Positions 1 to 12,645 of a DNA stretch of 64,000 bases are shown here, in pieces. The notes under the pieces are model-generated. The model saw nothing but the letters and a program-made list of their open reading frames with translations. It searched no databases and was not told where the DNA came from. Made by a program: the position numbers and the translations under genes. This DNA comes from Acanthococcus lagerstroemiae (Eukaryota > Arthropoda > Insecta > Hemiptera > Eriococcidae): NCBI GenBank assembly GCA_031841125.1, contig CM063109.1, forward strand, positions 782,321-846,320, given 5' to 3'. Every line of letters starts with the position of its first letter. The stretch's first letter is position 1.

Positions 1-2237
1 TCTCATAGTCCCCTTAAGTGAGCTAAATGATACAATATAAACTATGAGATAATGAAGCTACTCACCAGTCTCATTCAAGGTTGCTGTGTTACTCGTATGA
101 TAATTAACTTTCTCAGGAGTTCCAAGATCAGTGATTATACTTTCAGGAATTGTAGTGTGTGGTAACCGACGGGGAAACTCCTTCAAGACAGGAGGGTAAG
201 TCGGTTTGGGATAGGAACCACAATAGACCTCGACTAGCTCGGGTGGGATCTACAGGGCGGATGGAACGGCACTATAGGGCTTGCGGATCTAAGGCGCTTC
301 GATGTGCGAGGTAACCCAGTGTTCGAAAAGTATTAAGCTAGTCGTAACGCCTCAAATGACCGATCCTACTCTGGTCTGATGGCAAGCAGGTAGGATACAG
401 ACACGAGATAACACAAACACACAACACAAGCGACGAATATAAGATTATATTACTATTACGAATAAGCTTACAGACTATACAGGAACACGAACATAACGGT
501 GGTGAGGATTCTACAACAAAACGGTGTAGACGGATCGGATTCTCCGGGACGGTTACACGTGGGCCCTGATGACTACGACCGATTAGCCAACACGCGACCT
601 GGAAGTCTCATCACTCGGTCTCAGTTCGACGCGGGTTAGCGGAACCGGAAAGTTAATTCCCAACGTTTGGAAAAAGTTCACGAAAGTACGAAAAACTTCT
701 ATATGACCACAAATGGTAACCAGAAGTTCGCGAGAAAAGACTTTGACTCTGTTAGGCTCAAAAGGGTACAAAAATCAACAATAGGATTACATTTAGTTCT
801 ACACACTTCAACCTCCCCGAGCCGAGTCCTCGTTGCAGCAATTTCTCGAATGGTCAACGATGAGCTTTCCCCCTCTCATGACAGGTTATGGAAATCACAG
901 AAAAGAAGAGAAAAATCGACATCATCGAAAAAGAGCACAAAAATGGTATTATCAGGAGTAAACATGGGAGTGCAAGAATAAACGTGTTAGGATAAGTGAG
1001 AGAAAGAAACTTGTTGGTATATCTATCGCACAGTTACGATATCAATGCCTTGACCATTCGGAAAGAGCGCAGCTCGGTCACCACAAGTGGCATCACACTG
1101 CTTTTTAATTTTTTCTTCCTCTACAATAAGTGCACAGTAGTGCAATAGATTTTGAGATAATCATTGAAATTGATCATTTTGAAAACATATTCAAGACCAC
1201 AGTCTTCATTTGAAGCTTCTCAATTCATTATAACCTATCATTTTGTCAAGGGAGGTCATTTTTCATAGGAGGTCATTTCTTCAAGGAAAGTTAGTTCTCA
1301 TGGTCCCCTAAGCTCTTTTGTGGCTGGTTTCTTCCGACTCATTTTTCCCACGAATAAATCAAAATATACTGCACGCTTCTTCCATCAAATATGCATGTAG
1401 AATTCGCCCCATCCACATACCATATTAGTCCGGTATTGATCGTCAATATACATTATAGTGGCTCTGTCTGGACTCAAGAGTTGTGAATGGACCAAGATAA
1501 CAAAGGGGCCTTAGAATGAATCGCATGATATATTATTTAACTGGGTAGCCGAGAAACACTTTGTTTTCTCTAACAATAATTACTGAATCTTGAGGCTCTC
1601 CGTTGGAGAGTATGAATTCTGTTGTAAACTGATCTACTCACCGTTAGGATTCAGCATCTCATATCCCCGAGTTAGTTAAAAAGATGGGACTTCATTTGTA
1701 TGAATTAGAAACAACCAATGTTTAAAAGTACTTATACCTATCCTTTTACGACGGCGTTTCATTATTATGAGAAATAACTGATAAAAATTGAAAAACAGCA
1801 CAGAGAAAAGAACCAAGTTAATGCATTAAACTAGAAGCAAGATCAACTGCACAGACGCATCACAAACGCAGCACAGTGGCACCCGCACGTGCATAATAAC
1901 AATAGGCTCGAATCTCAAGTAATCTGTATACAGGATGTTCGGCAACGTTGGAATGACCCCCCAACGACCCACAAAATTCATGGACCTCACAGCTACTGTG
2001 AAACATGAAACTAAAATTCGGTGTTTGTACACACCAGTGTGTGAAAATTTTTGTGTATTTTTCACTCTATGATCCCCGTGGGAGGTCTCAACCTATTAAG
2101 GTGATTTCCAGACCTGTACTGGCGTTTTCTGTGACGCTGAATCCGAATCTGCGGTCTAAACATAGGGAGGCCATGGCTGATGACCTCCCATCGACTGGTT
2201 CATGTCATACGAATCATCTCCCAGAATACCAAAAACA
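1..2237. other. Unassigned stretch
   Basis: No gene could be supported. Open frames are short, lack splice-site context and resemble no family I know. About 160-560 is more GC-rich than its surroundings and could be a decayed repeat, but I found no terminal dinucleotides, primer-binding site or second copy. A short near-match (TCTCATAGTCCCCTTAAG at 1, TCTCATGGTCCCCTAAG at about 1287) is the only internal duplication noted. Confidence 0.4.
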
Positions 2238-2265
2238 AACACACACACACACACACACACACACC
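2238..2265. repeat. (AC)n microsatellite
   Basis: About 14 uninterrupted AC units, followed by a decayed CACT/CTCACA tail to about 2285. The open frame running across it is a by-product of the repeat. Confidence 0.97.
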
Positions 2266-3383
2266 ACTCTCACTCACACTCACATGCCGTAAGAATTATT
2301 TTTTGTGAAATCTTAGATAGAGCGATAACGGCGGTCCAGTCGAACGAGGATAATTTTTCTCAAAGTCCCTGCTGACCGTCGCGTCTCGTACTCACGAACG
2401 AGATGTTCCGTCGTAACTGCGACTCCGCGCTGAAAACAGCGTAGGTTACGTTGGGTTAACATTCGATTTCCTATTTCGTTGGAAGGTTCGAAACTGAATT
2501 TTTAAACTAGGACTCAGCACGCGTGATGCAATGCGAAGAAAATAACGTGTCGTCCTCATTTGGCCGGAAAAAAGAGCATTGCGAACGTTAATACGAATGC
2601 TCCGATGAACATTCGCGGCGATCCATATTTTATCGGTTTTTTCCGACGAACACTAATGAATTCATGACGGTGAATTGAGTCTGTCTAACGTAAATCGAAA
2701 CGAACGAATATTCATTAAGTATATCGTGTTCATTTACGCGGTACACTTGCTCGTCTGCATATCCAGCTTCGAAGCTTCGACGTCTGTGCATCTAATAAAT
2801 AGCTTTCTTTCACTTCCCGTCGATTGAGTGTCTACGCTGCGCCGCTAAGCTCGAAGGTCAGTTAGAAACGAATTTCGAAGGTGGAGAAGAACAACAAAAA
2901 AAGAAGAGGGAAAAATGATTCACACGTATTTTTCATCTCGGTCACCGGTACTTTTCATTCAATTTCGCGATAAAATTGTTTGTATTTTTCCAGAATATAG
3001 TCGACTATGGGCGTGTTTTTAGAAATTATTTGTCGACGAGGAAAAGGAGACAAAATCGCAAAAAAATCCAAAGTCTCCATTTTGCCAGTAAGCTGAGCGA
3101 TAATGAATCGGGGCCGTTCACCCAACTAATTTTTGCGTTTCCACGTTATATGTAATTATGGTATAGCTATAACCTACAGCTATACTATGTATGTAGCACC
3201 CGGTTGCATTTTGAAATACGAGCCGACGTACTTCGTTCACATGCGTCAGTTTTTTCGATGAATCGAAAACATCGCATTTTTCTCTCGGAAGTCGGTAGGG
3301 CGAAAATAGGAAGGACGCTTTCAAAAATTCCGGCTCTTTTCTCGTCGCACTCGGAGTTGAATAATAGTATATTACTATACATG

Positions 3384-3406
3384 TGGGTAAAGTGAATGTT
3401 TACCCA
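3384..3406. repeat. GGGTAAA palindrome, copy 1
   Basis: An inverted repeat with arms TGGGTAAA and TTTACCCA around a 7-base centre. It is related in sequence to the palindrome at 3745-3771. Function unknown. Confidence 0.5.
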
Positions 3407-3744
3407 ACGAAGCAAAAGTATGCGATATGAGCCGTTAGGCGTGTTGAGCAATTTGCTGAGTTGGTGAACGTTCACGATACCCGCATGTATTGTAAGATAT
3501 TTTATTCTATATGATGTTGAAACAGAAATCTATCCTCTTCACTTTCTAAATCAAAATCGCACGAATTCAGATTCACATTATCAGGATGCACGAATTCATG
3601 GAATGGAAGGAACGTGAACACGTGAACGAATCATGTTCTCACACTTCTCACGCTAGTTGAACTTTTCAAGCGTTTTCATTGGTTTATACTGTGGTCGACC
3701 CGTTTCTTCATTGTACCTTGTTTTTCTTTCACGTCTAGCATAGG

Positions 3745-3771
3745 TGCGGGTAAAATGCACTTTTACCCGCA
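3745..3771. repeat. GGGTAAA palindrome, copy 2
   Basis: A nearly perfect palindrome with arms TGCGGGTAAAA and TTTTACCCGCA. It shares the GGGTAAA/TTTACCC core with the palindrome 360 bp upstream. The pair may be a duplicated protein-binding site or the ends of a small decayed element. Neither is demonstrated. Confidence 0.55.
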
Positions 3772-5352
3772 GGTGGCTTACAGTCAAAATACTGTTTTAA
3801 CATCATGTATAGAGTAAAATTCGTATTTGTTTCGTATACCTACGTACGACAACCCCGTACAATCGACCGGTCACAGATTTCTTTCTCAATTTCATCGGTT
3901 TCGTTCCTTTCTGTTTCGATTAATATTTCCTCCGACCGTAACCACGATTTACGAGTTCAATTACACAGTTCACCCCTCATTCGATAAGTCCAAGTTCAAA
4001 GTTGCTCCTAACACTGCCGATAGTATGCGCTTTGATACGTTAAAGGAGTAGGCGAGGGGACGCTTCACTTGGTAGGATAATTTATACCCTAAAATACGCT
4101 AATTTAAAAAATGATGGGGAAAAACGAAGTCCGACCGTCAATAGGGCCGCAATTCAACTTGAAGTGTACGCGTGTGTATATAGGTCGCCGAAACGTCGTA
4201 AATTTTTGTCTGATAATTTGAGAATCTCCCATTTGAGGTATGCGCGAAGTGTTCGAGCGGGTAGGTGGCAGTTCTACTTTCTATTTCCCTGTAGGCACGC
4301 CCGGAAAAATCAGTTTTTTCGACGCGTTCGTGTAGACGCTGCGAAGAAGTATTCCTTTTTAATTTTAAATTTTGGTTTGTAAAACGAAACTGCTTTTTAA
4401 TAATTCGGAAGTATTTACTATGTACTCGTAATCGAGTGGTAAGTATGATACATATTTACTTCTCGAGATGGAATGTAATTACTCTGTGCGAAAAAAAAAC
4501 CGCTGAGATGAATCGTAATAAATTTATTACTCGTCGAAACTGTCGCGCCGCGAAAAACATCGTATTTAATGTCATCGTCGTACTAGTGACGGGATGAATA
4601 TCTATGTAATATCTTATTGATAGATAGATACTATGGACCACTATCGATAATGAATTTTTCTGCCTATTGAAACTATGGATTCGTATTTGTTGTTAAATAA
4701 GAGTAAATCTCTTCTATCACGTCAGTCTACCAAATGGTTCCAAATACATGACCTAACATACATAACATTCCAAACTGCCAAATTATGGTCAAAATTCCAT
4801 CGTCGTCTACGTAACCACTCGCGGATTTTTCTTAAAGATGCATCACGCAGACAGATATTTCTAATAAAAAATGTATGTGGAATGTTTTTCTCAAAGAGAT
4901 ATGTTGTGCAAGTCATTTGAGAGCGCTACCCAGAATTTTGACCCCTCAAGAGGGTCTACAGGCCACGTTGAAGTTGTGTAACCACTTTTATTCTTTTGTA
5001 ATTTGCTCATTTTTGCCACGCTTATTGTGGGTGACATTATGTATCGTCCACAAAATAATTTCCAAAAATTCTGAAATTAATACGGTTGTGCGTAATGTTT
5101 TTTTTTTTTTTAATCTGAAAATCGACTTTCCGTACCTACCCTAAATTTTCCTTCGTAGACTGAACTAATAAACTGTGAAGCAATTATCACGAATATCGAA
5201 TAACCCCATATTTGTAGCAAGCCAACACTGTAGAATATACCAACGTGCTCAGTATTAAATTTTTTCGCACTGCTGGCTGCCTACTATCAATTCATGCACA
5301 AAATTTTTTCCTTCGTCTACAAGATTTTTTTTCTTCATCGTATCCGAGTTAG

Positions 5353-5450
5353 GGCTGTCAAAAAATCGATCCAAAATAAATTTAAATCGATAGCTTGCCT
5401 CTTATCGATTACCTATCGGTAAGGATCCTCGAGTTATCGATTTAATCGAT
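5353..5450. repeat. ATCGAT-rich segment, left
   Basis: Five ATCGAT hexamers occur within about 85 bp (near 5367, 5388, 5404, 5436 and 5445), next to the string CTGTCAAAAAATCGAT. An inverted counterpart lies at 8715-8816. ATCGAT and TATCGATA are the core of DREF/BEAF-type sites in flies, but here the cluster may simply be a repeat terminus. Confidence 0.45.
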
Positions 5451-5850
5451 TCTCCTTCGTGCGTAACACTGAAAATTGAAATAAAGAATCTGGAGAAATT
5501 GTCTTACGCTTCCCGTATTAAAAAACATATTCCACTGATTGTGTCAAGTATCCAATACTGCCGTGTTTAATAAGAACAACCTATGTGCAAATTTTGGGAA
5601 TTTGAGTTCTCGATGAATTATGATTGAGTACACGGTTCTACGCAAGAATAGGAAGGGAAAACACCCTATGTTCGCTAGTCAATGCCAAAAAAATAGAAAA
5701 TACATACAACAAAAAAGCGTATCTTCTCATCTTGCAGGGTTTTACTCGTATTAGACAAAAATGTATCATGTAAACTTATGTACCTGCGTATCAGTGGCGA
5801 ATCCTGGTTTTTTCCTGGGTCATTCTCCATGACAAAACTTAGTCCTATAC

Positions 5851-6113
5851 AGAGACGAAACTATAAGGGGTGCGGGTGGTTGACACCCCCCCCCCCCCGT
5901 AATTTGGCAGTCGGCATATTTTGAATCTGTTCTTTTAATTTTTTCATTTCTTATGAATGTTTGTTTGCTTACTTTTTTTTTTTCAATTGAAAAATCGGCA
6001 AATTTTTAATTTTTTTAAATGTTTGTTAGCGAATTTTAAGTTTTCAAAAAGTATTTGTCGGCAAATATTTCTTCTCCACCTCCCCAAACTGAAAGTCAAA
6101 TTTCGTTTCTAAA
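5851..6113 (+). repeat. Dispersed repeat, copy 1
   Basis: This segment is a diverged direct duplicate of 6797-7010. Shared blocks in order are a G/C-run head (here 14 C at 5886-5899), AATTTGGCAGT, a T-rich tract with CAATTGAAAAATC, GCGAATTTTAAG and TTTTCAAAAAGTATTTG, and a tail reading CCCCAAACTGAAAGTC. It has no coding potential. The family resembles non-autonomous transposon remnants. Confidence 0.75.
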
Positions 6114-6796
6114 AATGGAGTACCCTGGACCCGTATTAGAGACTAGTCAGTCAAAAGCCGAAGGCTTCAAGCCGAGTATCGAATGTTATTTGAAAGCTTG
6201 AAACAAAGCTGAAATGTGGAAGATGTTTTGAAAATTTGAAAGTCAGTAGCAAACGTTAAATTTCGAATTTCAATGACTGTTCTATTTTTACTAGATTCTC
6301 TGTTTGACCTGGAGACTAAAATTTGAGAAAGTTGAACATTTTATTAAAATCTAAAAGTTGAAAGCAAAAGACTTATTTTTTCAGTGTCACAAGCTGAATC
6401 CGATAGGAAATGTTCTACTGCTTAATTTACGGGCTTTGGTCCTGGTGAATATTGGAAGGAAATTTAGTCTGGAACGAAAGTCAAAACTCCATTTGTTTTT
6501 ACCATAACATTACCATAAGAACGAAAAGGAGCTTGTGACGCGGATTCCCCCAATCCAATCGACTTGAAATTTTGTAGTTTTTTTTTATTTACTTATTGGA
6601 ACAAATTGAGGAGACGAATCAGAGGAAATTCAGAAAAAAATACCACCGAGAGTAAATAACGACCACCTTAATGTGTAAAGGAAGTTGTGTATTCCTCTCA
6701 AGTATTCCTAATATCCTTCCAGCTTACCCTCCCAGACTAGGGTGTGCTCATGTGCGCAGATGTGAGTGCTTCGGGGATAAGGTTCCAATCTGCATT

Positions 6797-7010
6797 TGCA
6801 GGGACAAAGCTATGGGGGAGGGGTGTGAAACACCCCCAATAATTTGGCAGTTGGCAAATTTTGATTTTTTTTTTCAATCGAAAAATATTTTTATTGAAAA
6901 ATCCATTTTGTCGACGAATTTTAGGTTTTCAAGTAATATTTGCCGACAAATTTTCCTTCTCCACCCCTCCCCTCTCCCCAAACTGAAAAACCAAGTTTCG
7001 CTTCTGGTAC
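6797..7010 (+). repeat. Dispersed repeat, copy 2
   Basis: This is the second, diverged copy of the repeat at 5851-6113, in the same orientation about 0.9 kb downstream. It carries the same blocks, including AATTTGGCAGTTGGC, TTGCCGACAAATT and CCCCAAACTGAAAAACC. The 14-C run is reduced to a CCCCC tract. Confidence 0.75.
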
Positions 7011-7084
7011 TATATAATTTTAAGTAGGAGTAGGTGAGGGCATGAAACACGTAATTACTGAATAATTCATAAGAGACTCAGCTG

Positions 7085-7620
7085 CAACCCGTCGAACATC
7101 AATGTCATGATGTGTGAAACGATGTCATTCTCTGTAATCGTAGGATGACTTGACGTACAACAAGCTACCTCGCCGATAGCCAGGTAGTAAGAGGGTGTTT
7201 GCTGAAGCTGAAAAACTTTCAGCCTCCAACTTCTGGCTTCTCGGCATCCCACTGGTATTGATAAAACAAAACCAAATCTGTAATGTCAACGCTTTGAAGC
7301 TAATATTCAGACACAGTACCAACGTCTATGCGATAAAACAAAAATAAACGCCACAAAGCACGAACACCAGAATGAGAATTTTTTATTTTCAACTTTCCAA
7401 GTTGCATTCGTAAATCGTAACGGAGACGATGCATTCATAATAGTAGACCGACTTATCGATAGATGACAGTTGGATGACAGCAGTTGACGGAGAACGAAAC
7501 TGAACTAAAACTGAACTATGATCTGCAAACAATTCAATTGTATTTAATGATGATGATGAAAATTCGACTGCAATAAGGTGCTTGCAGCGCTGCGCGGGCA
7601 AACACCCTAAAAGCGCGTGC
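7085..7620 (+). repeat. 7 kb/47 kb repeat family, short copy
   Basis: Two blocks match 47608-48905 in the same order and orientation. One is ACAAGCTACCTCGC followed by GTAGTAAGAGGGTGTTTGC at about 7158-7206. The other is about 200 bp (7390-7600) containing CGACTTATCGATAGATG and GAAAATTCGACTGCAATA. The blocks are about 185 bp apart here and about 1 kb apart in the other copy, so this copy appears internally deleted. AGGGTGTTTGC (7195) and GCAAACACCCT (7600) are inverted, suggesting TIR-like ends. Short minus-strand frames also share ANTLLLPG with the other copy, but no known protein is recognised. Confidence 0.7.
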
Positions 7621-7828
7621 CGGATAGCTTTTGTATGCGCATGCGCAAATATTGTTTTCCTGTACGTAGGAACAACGAAGTCATTCTGCATTTTGAGAGA
7701 ATTACCAGCGTCGTTTGAATCTCGCACGATTTCAAAATAGTATCATCTCACATTGTATATTTCAACATGAATGATTAAATTGTTTGTATTTTAAAATATT
7801 ATTAAATTTCATTTTTCCCAATTTTATC

Positions 7829-7862
7829 TGGTCATTCTCTGAATGACTAGAATGACCAGAGG
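7829..7862. repeat. Short perfect inverted repeat
   Basis: TCTGGTCATTCT and AGAATGACCAGA flank a 10-base centre. It lies immediately before the MITE-like element at 7879. No function is known. Confidence 0.6.
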
Positions 7863-7878
7863 ATTCGTCACTGCAAGT

Positions 7879-8158
7879 GCACTACATATGGACGCTGTTA
7901 AGCGTGACAGAACCAACCGACGTTTATTGACAAAATGACTTATTAGTATCGTTGGGAAGAGCGTAAAAAGTAGAATTTTTCAAAATTAAGCCCCTGATTC
8001 AAAAGTATGTATTCACGTTGAAAAAAGCTTATCAGTAAACGCCATGTCATATAGTTTCTACATGACTCTTGAACTTCGAATCACGTGTTCTAAAAAAAAC
8101 AAAAATCAGATTTTGTTGGTTGGTTCTGTTACACTTAACAGCGTTCATATGTTAGTGA
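7879..8158. mobile_element. TIR element (MITE-like), about 280 bp
   Basis: The left arm at about 7881-7920 contains CATATGGACGCTGTTAAGC and GACAGAACCAACC. The right arm at about 8114-8155 is its reverse complement with few mismatches (GGTTGGTTCTGTTACACTTA, GCGTTCATATG). Arms are about 40 bp and the interior is non-coding. Target duplications are not clear. Confidence 0.7.
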
Positions 8159-8714
8159 AAACCGCCTCGTATGACTTTTCTGTTTTACTCTACTTCACGT
8201 CTACAGATAGGACATTGTCCCCTACCATTCTTTAATGACAAAATGTCTCATGCGCAGATTTTAATAGAAAGAAATCAGATGCACTAGCTGGCTATCGACG
8301 ATAATAATTTTATGACGTAATAGCTCTAGAAAAACTTTATTTGAATAAATTAAATACGACCAAAAAGAATACCGCATTTTTCCACAGTTTTGTGGTGTTC
8401 CTGAAAAGTTGGCATCGACGCATATATATGTAGGTTGTTCTTAGTTACCACAGCAGAATAGTCCTGTTCTGTTTCCTTGCTTTTCAAAGGGAGAAGTGAG
8501 AAAACCAAAAGAAAAAACTAAACGGCTGACCGCGTTAAGTTAGTTCTGTTATCAGTTATCTGGTCTTAGTTCAGTTTCAGCATTTCAACTCTGATTTTCC
8601 ATTTTCGTGTAATATTATTTGGCTCCTGTTCATAATACCAGATCACCAGACTGTAAGAGTGCAGGCTACAGGCTTCAATCAAGAGAAATGGAGACTCTGT
8701 AAAACATACCTAGA

Positions 8715-8816
8715 AAAATTATCGAATTATCGATTTAAATCTGTCGAAATCGATAAGGAAGGATAGCAAATCAGTTTAAATCGATGAGAAAAATTTTCGA
8801 TTTTTGACAGTCGAAA
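8715..8816. repeat. ATCGAT-rich segment, right
   Basis: Three ATCGAT hexamers plus two near-matches lie beside ATTTTTGACAG, the inverse of CTGTCAAAAAAT at 5353. Flanking strings with CCTTCGTC also recur inverted near 5300 and 8840. The two segments may be termini of one decayed element of about 3.5 kb. Confidence 0.4.
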
Positions 8817-8829
8817 TCCGAGTGAAGTT

Positions 8830-11755
8830 GAAACAAACGACGAAGGAAATGTAAGAAACAACGAAGGAATATATTCATTTTCATCAACCTCTTGTAATCG
8901 AGCGATCAGGCAATCCTCAAACACAACACGGCCGTGTTGATGCTTGATGTGTTCATTATGTCTTTGAAAAAGAAAATAAAGGTGGAACATCCTTTGTTGT
9001 TTACAAAAATTTCTTCGCCGTCTTCAAAAATTCCTTCGTCGTTTACAAATCGTATCCCCCTGCCCCGACTACGGAGTTGGTAGACTGTTGAAACGCATAC
9101 AGGCCTTAAGGTACGTATTATACATTACACATTCCATGGAAAAAATCCCTCAAAAAATAAATTCAAAAATGATTTTAAAAAATAATAATAAAATAAAACT
9201 TAAATTCACGAGTTATTGGGAGAATTACCCATGTACATACATTATATACATATAGTATAACCCGCACCCACGGGACAAAATTGAATGCTTCGGTGAAGTC
9301 ATCGTCCGATGTGTAACCGGGAAATCTGTTGCGTGATGTGCGGCGTGCGGTGTGCGGTGCGCGGAGTGTTCTCTACCCGATACGCGATGTGATGCGATGA
9401 CGTGATTTCAAATTTCCAAGCACGTTCGTTTCGTGGTTTTCCTTCTCCTTCCCGTTTCGTTCTCCTATGTTCGTCTTCGATCTTAGCGACTCGCTGGTTG
9501 AATTGGAATGCCTTGGCTTGGAAGTAATCGTGTCGGTTATTTATCGCCGGTTTTGTCCAGATTTTTCCGCAGTTAACAGTCGAGTGTTCGTTTAGAACTC
9601 GCGCAAAGAATCAACTTCAACTTCGTTATACACGAATTTTTGAGATTTTTACAATGATGTATGACGTGTAACCAGCTGTTCGTTCATTCCTTGCGCTAAT
9701 AAAAGGATAACTGTCATTTTCGGATTAAAATTGAAGTAACGAGTGAGATTTGTCGGGATTATAATCGCACTTCTTATTCTGATAATTTTTTGTAAGTTTC
9801 AGCCCACTTCCTTCTGGAAAAATCAAAGTGTTTTCATTTCAAAAATTTAGAGAATTATTATTAAGGGGCCGAAGGCGGATTGGCCGTACACATTGCCTAA
9901 GTGAAGCATACGAGCGAATATAATAAGAACTTTTGGGATGTAGTGGTGGAACGGATAAAAGGAGAACAAAATATTGCGCTACAAAGCCAATGAAAATGCC
10001 AAATGTTGGGCCGATGTGATGGCATTTTCTAGAAAACAATTAGTTCTAATCCGCCTCAGGAACTTGCTTTTCTGTTCTACCCCATATCCTTCGTAAAAAT
10101 AGCCCCTCCGCACATTTTCCGTGCATGCCTTGGAAATGATATAAGCGGGGGGGGGGGGGACAAATAGTCCTTACAAACGCTACGCCACACGTTGTCCTGA
10201 ACTCCTGCTTAGATTTTTTAATCGGTGTATTTTTCTCTACTTCTGGGGAATTTGCTAACAGAAGGCGTGTAAATTTTGTGTACAGCCGATTCTGTACCCC
10301 TTAGTTTTCCTTACCTGAGATTGTACCGCCGAAAAGAGTCGTTTAAGAGCCACCTTTCTAGAAAACTAACGCGAGTGGAGAGCGATATTTGTTCGGGCAC
10401 GCATTCTATACCCACCGTGGGTGTTGGATTTTTGAATACGAAAAGAACAACGTCGGGAAATTGACAAAGTATAATAATTCGTACGACGGACCCGATGTCC
10501 GTTATGTTAGTTAGAAGATCATACCTCTGAAAATTTTTCGTCTGGTCCGGGTAAAGTCGAACAGGGTGTCTATAGATCATGAAAGTCACGAGTGTCATGA
10601 AAAAGTATTGTTTTTCTGGTACATTCTATAGTCATGTAGAAGTCATATTTTTTAGTTAGTCTTTCTGGTGTTTTCATGCTCCATTAACGGAAATTCAAAA
10701 AATATTATTCTTTGCACACTTATACGAGTATTACTTTACTGCTGGATTATTTTCTTGTCTCATTTGTTTATGTCTCGACGCTTGACACGTAATCCTACTG
10801 ACTTCAGAACTAAGTTTGTAATTGGGATCAAACTGTTTGAACAATATGAGAGTGAATAGTTATAAGTGAAATGTGCAAAGTAAAAGTTGGCAATTGCAAA
10901 AGAATATCGTTAGAAATATGTACATATTAGTGTATCTACTTCTTTTTTAAAAACTCGAATAAATAATGGGGCTTTTACGCGCGTAGACGTGAAGAACTAC
11001 GCATAGGTAATTTTCTCCTACTGTACCCCGTGAAACACGAGTAAATGGTCTTCATGGTAGACGCCGCGACTAAAAATTTAAGATCATAATTTTAATGTTT
11101 ATGAATTGTGTTTGCTCGTCTGCTGAAATTTTCCGATTTAAATATTAGTTACTCTCCTCCACTCTTTCCCTCTACAACAAGTATATCTGCGCCGGTTCTG
11201 GCAGACATCCTCCCCCTGCTTGTGCAGAAACCCGGAAAAATTATGAAGAAGATCGTGTCAAAGTTGTGTGTTCTTATTCTGACACCATGTCAAATATTTT
11301 AATCTGCACCTGCTCAACTCCGTTTGCCGCTTTCTAGAGTATGAAGCAGTAAAATTTTCAGTTCGTCATTAAATCAATGTCGAAGACAAATTTCGCGGCC
11401 TTCGTAATAGCAACCGGAATTAGATATTCGGATTGTTCTTGTTTCATAGTTTCAGTTTCAGGTTTGCCCCTCCCCCTCCCCATGGCTCAGTTCTCCAAGT
11501 TGGGCGAAATTGTTTATAAAACCAAATAAGGAGTTGGATATCGAAACGTACTAGCTCCATTTTACATTTTTTTGGGAGGAACACGCAAAAACGTGTTTTG
11601 GTAACACTGAGTGATTCATTGTGCTTGCAGATGATCTCAGTTGTAGGATGACGTCGAGACAATACTGTAAACCTAACTTCGCCAGCAACGTAGAGTAAAG
11701 GGGGACCTTCAGGGAGCGGTTCCGTTTTCTTTTATTGCGTTTTGATGCATAATAA
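8830..11755. other. Unassigned stretch
   Basis: No gene is supported. About 9300-9700 is CpG-rich and could be regulatory. A run of 13 G lies at 10147-10159. A minus-strand frame (10311-10598) ends exactly at a good donor-like CAG/GTAAGG, but it has no acceptor or recognisable product, so it is not called. Confidence 0.35.
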
Positions 11756-11756
11756 T

Positions 11757-11885
11757 AGTAGATTTGTACAGAGGCGGGAAGTAAGCGTTTAATGACGAGC
11801 GCGAGAACTGGCGGAACGAGAGCAGCGAGTGGAGGTAACACGTGAGGCATTAATCGCTTACCTACAAACTCTGTACAGTACGCTA
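11757..11885. repeat. Small inverted-repeat element
   Basis: TTGTACAGAGGCGGG and AAGTAAGCGTTTAATG (11763-11801) are mirrored by CATTAATCGCTTACCTAC and AAACTCTGTACAG (11846-11875). Arms of about 35 bp enclose a GC-richer centre. It is probably a small foldback MITE. Confidence 0.55.
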
Positions 11886-12509
11886 TTTTATCGTATAAAG
11901 ATCTGGTAATCTCGAACTACAGCTGACTTTCCACCTCTACCAGCTCACTTACGTTACACCTCTAGAGTGGTAATGTTGTTATTGCTAGCCAATCACAGCG
12001 TCTTGACAGCGCTGCATCAGTGTTTACGAGAATGAGGCGATAGAACGTCATTTACATTCGTTAAAACAGTGCTGTTACGTCGTACTTACCGGACCTGTAT
12101 AGTAAAATAGTATATTACACACCATGAGTCAAAAGTGAGTCATGTAAACGCACTTTTGGCTCTTGTTTTGTAAGATATTTTTTATACTTAATGATCAGAA
12201 ATAGCATTGTTTTTCGTCGAGTAATTCACGAAGCAAATGTAACGACGGTTAAGCAACAATAAATAACAACAAACAGTAACGGTTGTACTACATTGTGAAT
12301 ATTTAAATGCGTTCTTGACTGATTAACTTTTGGCGAACTGATATATTTTGATTAGTTGATGAGTTCTGCCTCAATTACCGTTTTTATTATACTCGTATTA
12401 TAATTGACACTACCTTTATGCCTTCAGTTTTGCATCTGTTCTTTCAGTGGTTTTGTTTTAAATTAGGCTGCTTTTAATCTAAACTATTGTGCATGTATAT
12501 ATGTATAGA

Positions 12510-12645
12510 GCCGTCGAAGGCTCCACCAATGATAATGATAGAACCTGAAATTAAATTATTAAGAATGTGAAAACCCTGCTAAAGCCATATGGCTCATATG
12601 AGGCAAACCGAATGAAGTCCTGTTTGAATTGAATTGAATCCTGTT
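12510..12645 (+). repeat. Possible LINE 3' tail
   Basis: AAAGCCATATGGCTCATATG is followed by GAGGCAAACCGAATGAAGTC and a terminal TTGAATTGAATTGAATC. Short tandem TGAAT-like tails are typical of some RTE/CR1-type LINE 3' ends. No coding part is attached, so the assignment is tentative. Confidence 0.3.

Larger units (their letters stand above)
2286..5340. other. Unassigned stretch
   Basis: No coding or RNA feature can be supported. About 2300-2900 is rich in CpG (many cg, tcg and cga steps), which can mark a promoter or 5' exon in insects, but no initiator or splice pair stands out. Two related palindromes at 3384-3406 and 3745-3771 are listed separately. A short poly-T tract lies near 5098-5111. 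Confidence 0.35.

Noticed and set aside
160..620. Possible LTR on the minus strand at the window start
   Set aside because: Composition and some strings look LTR-like, but there are no TG...CA ends, primer-binding site or second copy in the window.
10311..10598. Minus-strand frame ending at a CAG/GTAAGG donor
   Set aside because: There is no convincing acceptor and the peptide matches no family I know. One good donor is expected by chance in 64 kb.
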